This document shows positions 14,428 to 16,371 of a stretch of 16,371 bases of DNA, piece by piece. The position numbers were made by a program, and so were the translations under genes. Every line of letters begins with the position of its first letter. Position 1 is the stretch's first letter. The stretch covers positions 1 to 16,371 of the forward strand of contig CAJUND010000047.1 of NCBI GenBank assembly GCA_910587655.1. Reading direction: 5' to 3'. Origin of the DNA: an uncultured Agathobacter sp. (lineage in GTDB: Bacteria; Bacillota; Clostridia; Lachnospirales; Lachnospiraceae). The notes under the pieces are model-generated. The model was not told where the DNA came from. It searched no databases and saw nothing but the letters and a program-made list of their open reading frames with translations.

Positions 14428-14769
14428 CTAACCCTTCCTTTTACACAGACTGTCCACCAGCGCCTTTACTGTTTCATAAACTATTTTGATATCTTCCTCA
14501 CTGCACGCTTTCAGCTCCTGGGAAATTTTTTCATCATAAATATCCCTGCCCCTGACAAGGTCTTCACAAAGCAGTTCATCCATTGTTGTATCCAGTGCAT
14601 TCGCAATATCAAGCAGCGTTCCCAGACTGACCTTGGTTCTTCCCCTTTCTATATTGCTCATATGCGGGCTGGAAATCCCGACTACCGATGCGAGCATCTC
14701 CTGCGTCCACTTTTTCTTTATGCGCTGCTTCTTAATTTTGATTCCTACTGCATGATAATCCAGTCTCAT
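14428..14769 (-). CDS. XRE-family helix-turn-helix regulator
   Basis: This 113-residue protein has a typical Cro/CI-type DNA-binding domain: VGIKIKKQRIKKKWTQEMLA, then VVGISSPHMSNIERGRTKVSLGTLLDIANALDTTMDELL (about 8-70). A short helical tail, EEDIKIVYETVKALVDSL, may help it dimerise. The start at 14769 has GGAG (14776-14779) 6 bases upstream; an ATG at 14835 would add 22 unrelated residues and has no ribosome site. It lies just upstream of the aldo/keto reductase promoter and could regulate it, but no phage, toxin or ImmA partner is nearby to suggest its job. I see no confident promoter in the AT-rich sequence upstream. Confidence 0.88.
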   Translation of the reverse strand: MRLDYHAVGIKIKKQRIKKKWTQEMLASVVGISSPHMSNIERGRTKVSLGTLLDIANALDTTMDELLCEDLVRGRDIYDEKISQELKACSEEDIKIVYETVKALVDSLCKRKG

Positions 14770-15014
14770 GTTTTTCTCCGATATGTATATTTTTACTTTC
14801 CGCCAGGGACACTTCCTGAACAAATCATTCTGCAAAACGAATTAATATATGACTTGCTCATTTTATATATATCATATCTTTTTTATCCCGAATTAAAAAT
14901 ACACTATAAGCAAATTTATTTTGCAGTAGTTTAATAAACTGCAGGAAAAATATAAATAATGTGTAAAAACTTTTCCGGACGCGGCATATGGGGGATTTCC
15001 ATTGCGGAATACAC

Positions 15015-15064
15015 AAAAAAGACCAGGCATCTAAATCCGTTTTCTGTGACTTAAACGCCTGGTC
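15015..15064 (-). terminator. Rho-independent terminator after the RTX gene
   Basis: A 17-bp stem with wobble pairs (15021-15037 with 15048-15064; core GACCAGGC/GCCTGGTC) and a 10-base loop is followed on the minus strand by six T (15015-15020). It begins about 42 bases past the stop of the repeat protein gene. Confidence 0.87.
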
Positions 15065-15106
15065 CTGCTGGTCCTGTATTTGTTTTTGGTTATACACAAA
15101 GTGTTT

Positions 15107-16371
15107 TTACTGATTTGCCAGATAAGCAGCCAGCAGCGGACTATCTTCACTGTCATGGGCAAATTTCGTGCCGTCCTCAAAAGATACGCTGAACCTGCGG
15201 CTGTTCTCATTTACAAAGAAATCCCTTATTACAATCTGGTCCCTTCCGTCTGTCTGCGCCAGCGAAATGGTAAGGTTATTCCAGTTCGTACGCTCAAATT
15301 CCAGCTGCCCTGCTGTTATACCTTCACCAAAAGAAAGTGTATTGATACCCTCCGAATCAATAATGGTATCCGTGCCGCAGCCTGTATGAAAAATATAAGT
15401 GTCGTCCCCGGCGCCGCCGTAAAGGTAATCATCGCCTTCCCCGCCGTCAAGCACATCATTTCCTTCTTTTCCGTAAAGCTGGTCGTTTCCCGCACCGCCG
15501 TACAGCCGGTCGTTCCCTTTTTTTCCATTTAAATTATCCCCGCCTGCTTCCCCGAAAATGGTAACGCCTTTGTCATCCATTGCTTCAATGTACTCACTGT
15601 CATCAGTTCCGTAAATCGTCCGAAGCGGACTGTCTGCCGCTGTGGCGTGAATTCTGCCGCTGTCAAATTCCAGGTAAAAATTCCGGTCTGCTTCGGCATT
15701 GAAAAATCCTTCAATGACAATCCTGTCATCCGTTTCCCCGAACGCAACCGTGATGTTGTTCCAGTTCGTGCGGTAAGCCTTTATCTGGTCCGGTGAATAC
15801 CCGGATATCTTAATTGTATTTTCCCCGCTGTCGTCACCAATGGTATCCGTCCCGTATCCTTCCTTAAAAATATAGGTGTCATTTCCTTCCCCGCCGTAAA
15901 GGAAATCGTTATCCTCCCCGCCGTCCAGAAGGTCGTCGCCTTTCAGTCCGGTAATCCGGTCGTTTCCTTTCCCGCCGTAAAGGCAGTCATTTCCGTCACT
16001 TCCCACAAGCTGGTCGTCCCCGTCCTGTCCGGCTTTTGTTACCCCGTCATCATAAACCGACGGCATGTACTCACTGTCATCCGTTCCGTAAATTGTTTTG
16101 AGCGGACTGTTTTTTGCAGCCGCATCCACCACGGTTCCATCAGAAAATACAAGTTTGTATCCCCTTGCGTTTTCATCCACACAGTAATTTTTCAGCTTCA
16201 GCCTGTCCCCGTGTCCGTCAAATGTCACCAGCAAATCATTCCAGTTGGAACGGTATGATTTTATGCTTTCTGCAGTTAATCCATCACCAAATACTATGGC
16301 ATTTTCTCCTTCATGGTCCTGTATGGAAACCTCCCCGTATCCCTGCCGGAATACATAAATATCATCTCCGC
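15107..16371 (-). CDS. RTX calcium-binding repeat protein, C-terminal part (5' end outside the window)
   Basis: The frame is open to the window edge; the visible 420 residues are the C-terminus of a larger protein, and the TTG near 16234 is not the true start. It holds two blocks of six glycine/aspartate nonapeptides (GGxGNDxLY type, about residues 114-167 and 273-326), each ending in GDDTYIF/GNDTYIF. Each is followed by a GTDTI..D..G.N strand, an NWNN(I/L) motif and a short IVI-FF beta region (HCBP-related type). A third block ends right at the edge. Such repeats fold into calcium-filled beta rolls and are nearly always secreted. No sorting motif or membrane anchor is seen at the C-terminus (ends LLAAYLANQ). 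The acidic composition fits calcium binding. The function of the N-terminal part cannot be known from here. Confidence 0.93.
   Translation of the reverse strand, partial: GDDIYVFRQGYGEVSIQDHEGENAIVFGDGLTAESIKSYRSNWNDLLVTFDGHGDRLKLKNYCVDENARGYKLVFSDGTVVDAAAKNSPLKTIYGTDDSEYMPSVYDDGVTKAGQDGDDQLVGSDGNDCLYGGKGNDRITGLKGDDLLDGGEDNDFLYGGEGNDTYIFKEGYGTDTIGDDSGENTIKISGYSPDQIKAYRTNWNNITVAFGETDDRIVIEGFFNAEADRNFYLEFDSGRIHATAADSPLRTIYGTDDSEYIEAMDDKGVTIFGEAGGDNLNGKKGNDRLYGGAGNDQLYGKEGNDVLDGGEGDDYLYGGAGDDTYIFHTGCGTDTIIDSEGINTLSFGEGITAGQLEFERTNWNNLTISLAQTDGRDQIVIRDFFVNENSRRFSVSFEDGTKFAHDSEDSPLLAAYLANQ
15281..16250 (-). repeat. 480-bp tandem units within the RTX gene
   Basis: The CCAGTT-centred segment encoding the NWN motif recurs at 15281, 15761 and 16241, exactly 480 bases (160 codons) apart. 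Flanking segments such as IYGTDDSEY recur with a one-codon shift. Each unit contains one nonapeptide block plus one linker domain. The units differ enough at DNA level to indicate old duplication rather than recent copying. Confidence 0.9.

Noticed and set aside
14418..14440. Telomere-like TACCCTAACCCTT stretch
   Set aside because: It is a single short occurrence at the XRE stop codon and is explained by the last codons of that gene.
14928..14940. 13-bp palindrome AGTTTA-A-TAAACT upstream of the XRE gene
   Set aside because: It lies in very AT-rich DNA, has no T-run and no identifiable promoter beside it, so chance is a fair explanation.
14858..15097. 79-codon minus-strand frame upstream of the XRE gene
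   Set aside because: It has no ribosome site and it runs through the strong terminator at 15015-15064, so it is not a credible gene.
15390..16060. Regular repeats that could be mistaken for a CRISPR array
   Set aside because: The spacing comes from glycine/aspartate nonapeptide codons in an open frame; there are no uniform repeats with unrelated spacers.

Overview
The window reads as ordinary chromosome from a low-to-mid GC anaerobic member of the Bacillota. Lachnospiraceae is the best guess, judged from protein style and gene content: a membrane-anchored type I pullulanase, a flavodoxin lipoprotein with a DUF4405 protein, BlaI/BlaR1-type pairs, strong AGGAGG ribosome sites and clostridial-type promoters. 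No species is claimed. Every gene I can support lies on the minus strand, so transcription runs from high to low coordinates.

Region by region, in window order. 1-682 is visibly more AT-rich than the rest. It holds a broken N-terminal piece of a SIR2-like gene, a short relict that may be TnpW-like, and inverted repeats. It ends where a flavodoxin lipoprotein gene loses its 3' end, so it looks like the edge of an insertion or deletion. 683-3599 holds the truncated flavodoxin, a DUF4405 membrane protein, a LysR regulator and apt, with a terminator and a LysR-type palindrome/promoter between lysR and the DUF4405 gene. 3620-6234 is a cell-surface pullulanase whose signal peptide is out of frame with its catalytic body. 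6318-8321 holds a 63-aa small protein and a PAS-GGDEF(degenerate)-EAL phosphodiesterase with its own promoter and a flanking palindrome. 8347-9930 is a membrane-fused spermidine-synthase-like protein. 10001-10274 is a self-contained 48-aa gene with its own promoter and a perfect terminator. 10280-12754 is a BlaI repressor/BlaR1-like M56 protease pair with two operator palindromes. 12868-14400 is an aldo/keto reductase-cupin operon with promoter and terminator. 14428-14769 is a small XRE regulator. 15015-16371 is the C-terminal part of an RTX calcium-binding repeat protein built from 480-bp units, with a strong terminator; it runs off the window.

How the genes fit together: there are several short independent units. 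The redox pieces (flavodoxin, DUF4405 protein, aldo/keto reductase, cupin) resemble a set often seen together in gut Clostridia. Here they are split into two units, and the flavodoxin is broken. The BlaI/BlaR1 pair has the layout of an antibiotic-sensing switch, but its sensor domain is not a penicillin-binding domain and no beta-lactamase is next to it. I see no CRISPR array, tRNA, rRNA or complete mobile element, and no convincing new multi-gene system. The most interesting points are the pullulanase frameshift, the scar at 1-682, the unusual BlaR1-like sensor, the RTX repeats in an apparent Gram-positive, and the untracked 48-aa gene.
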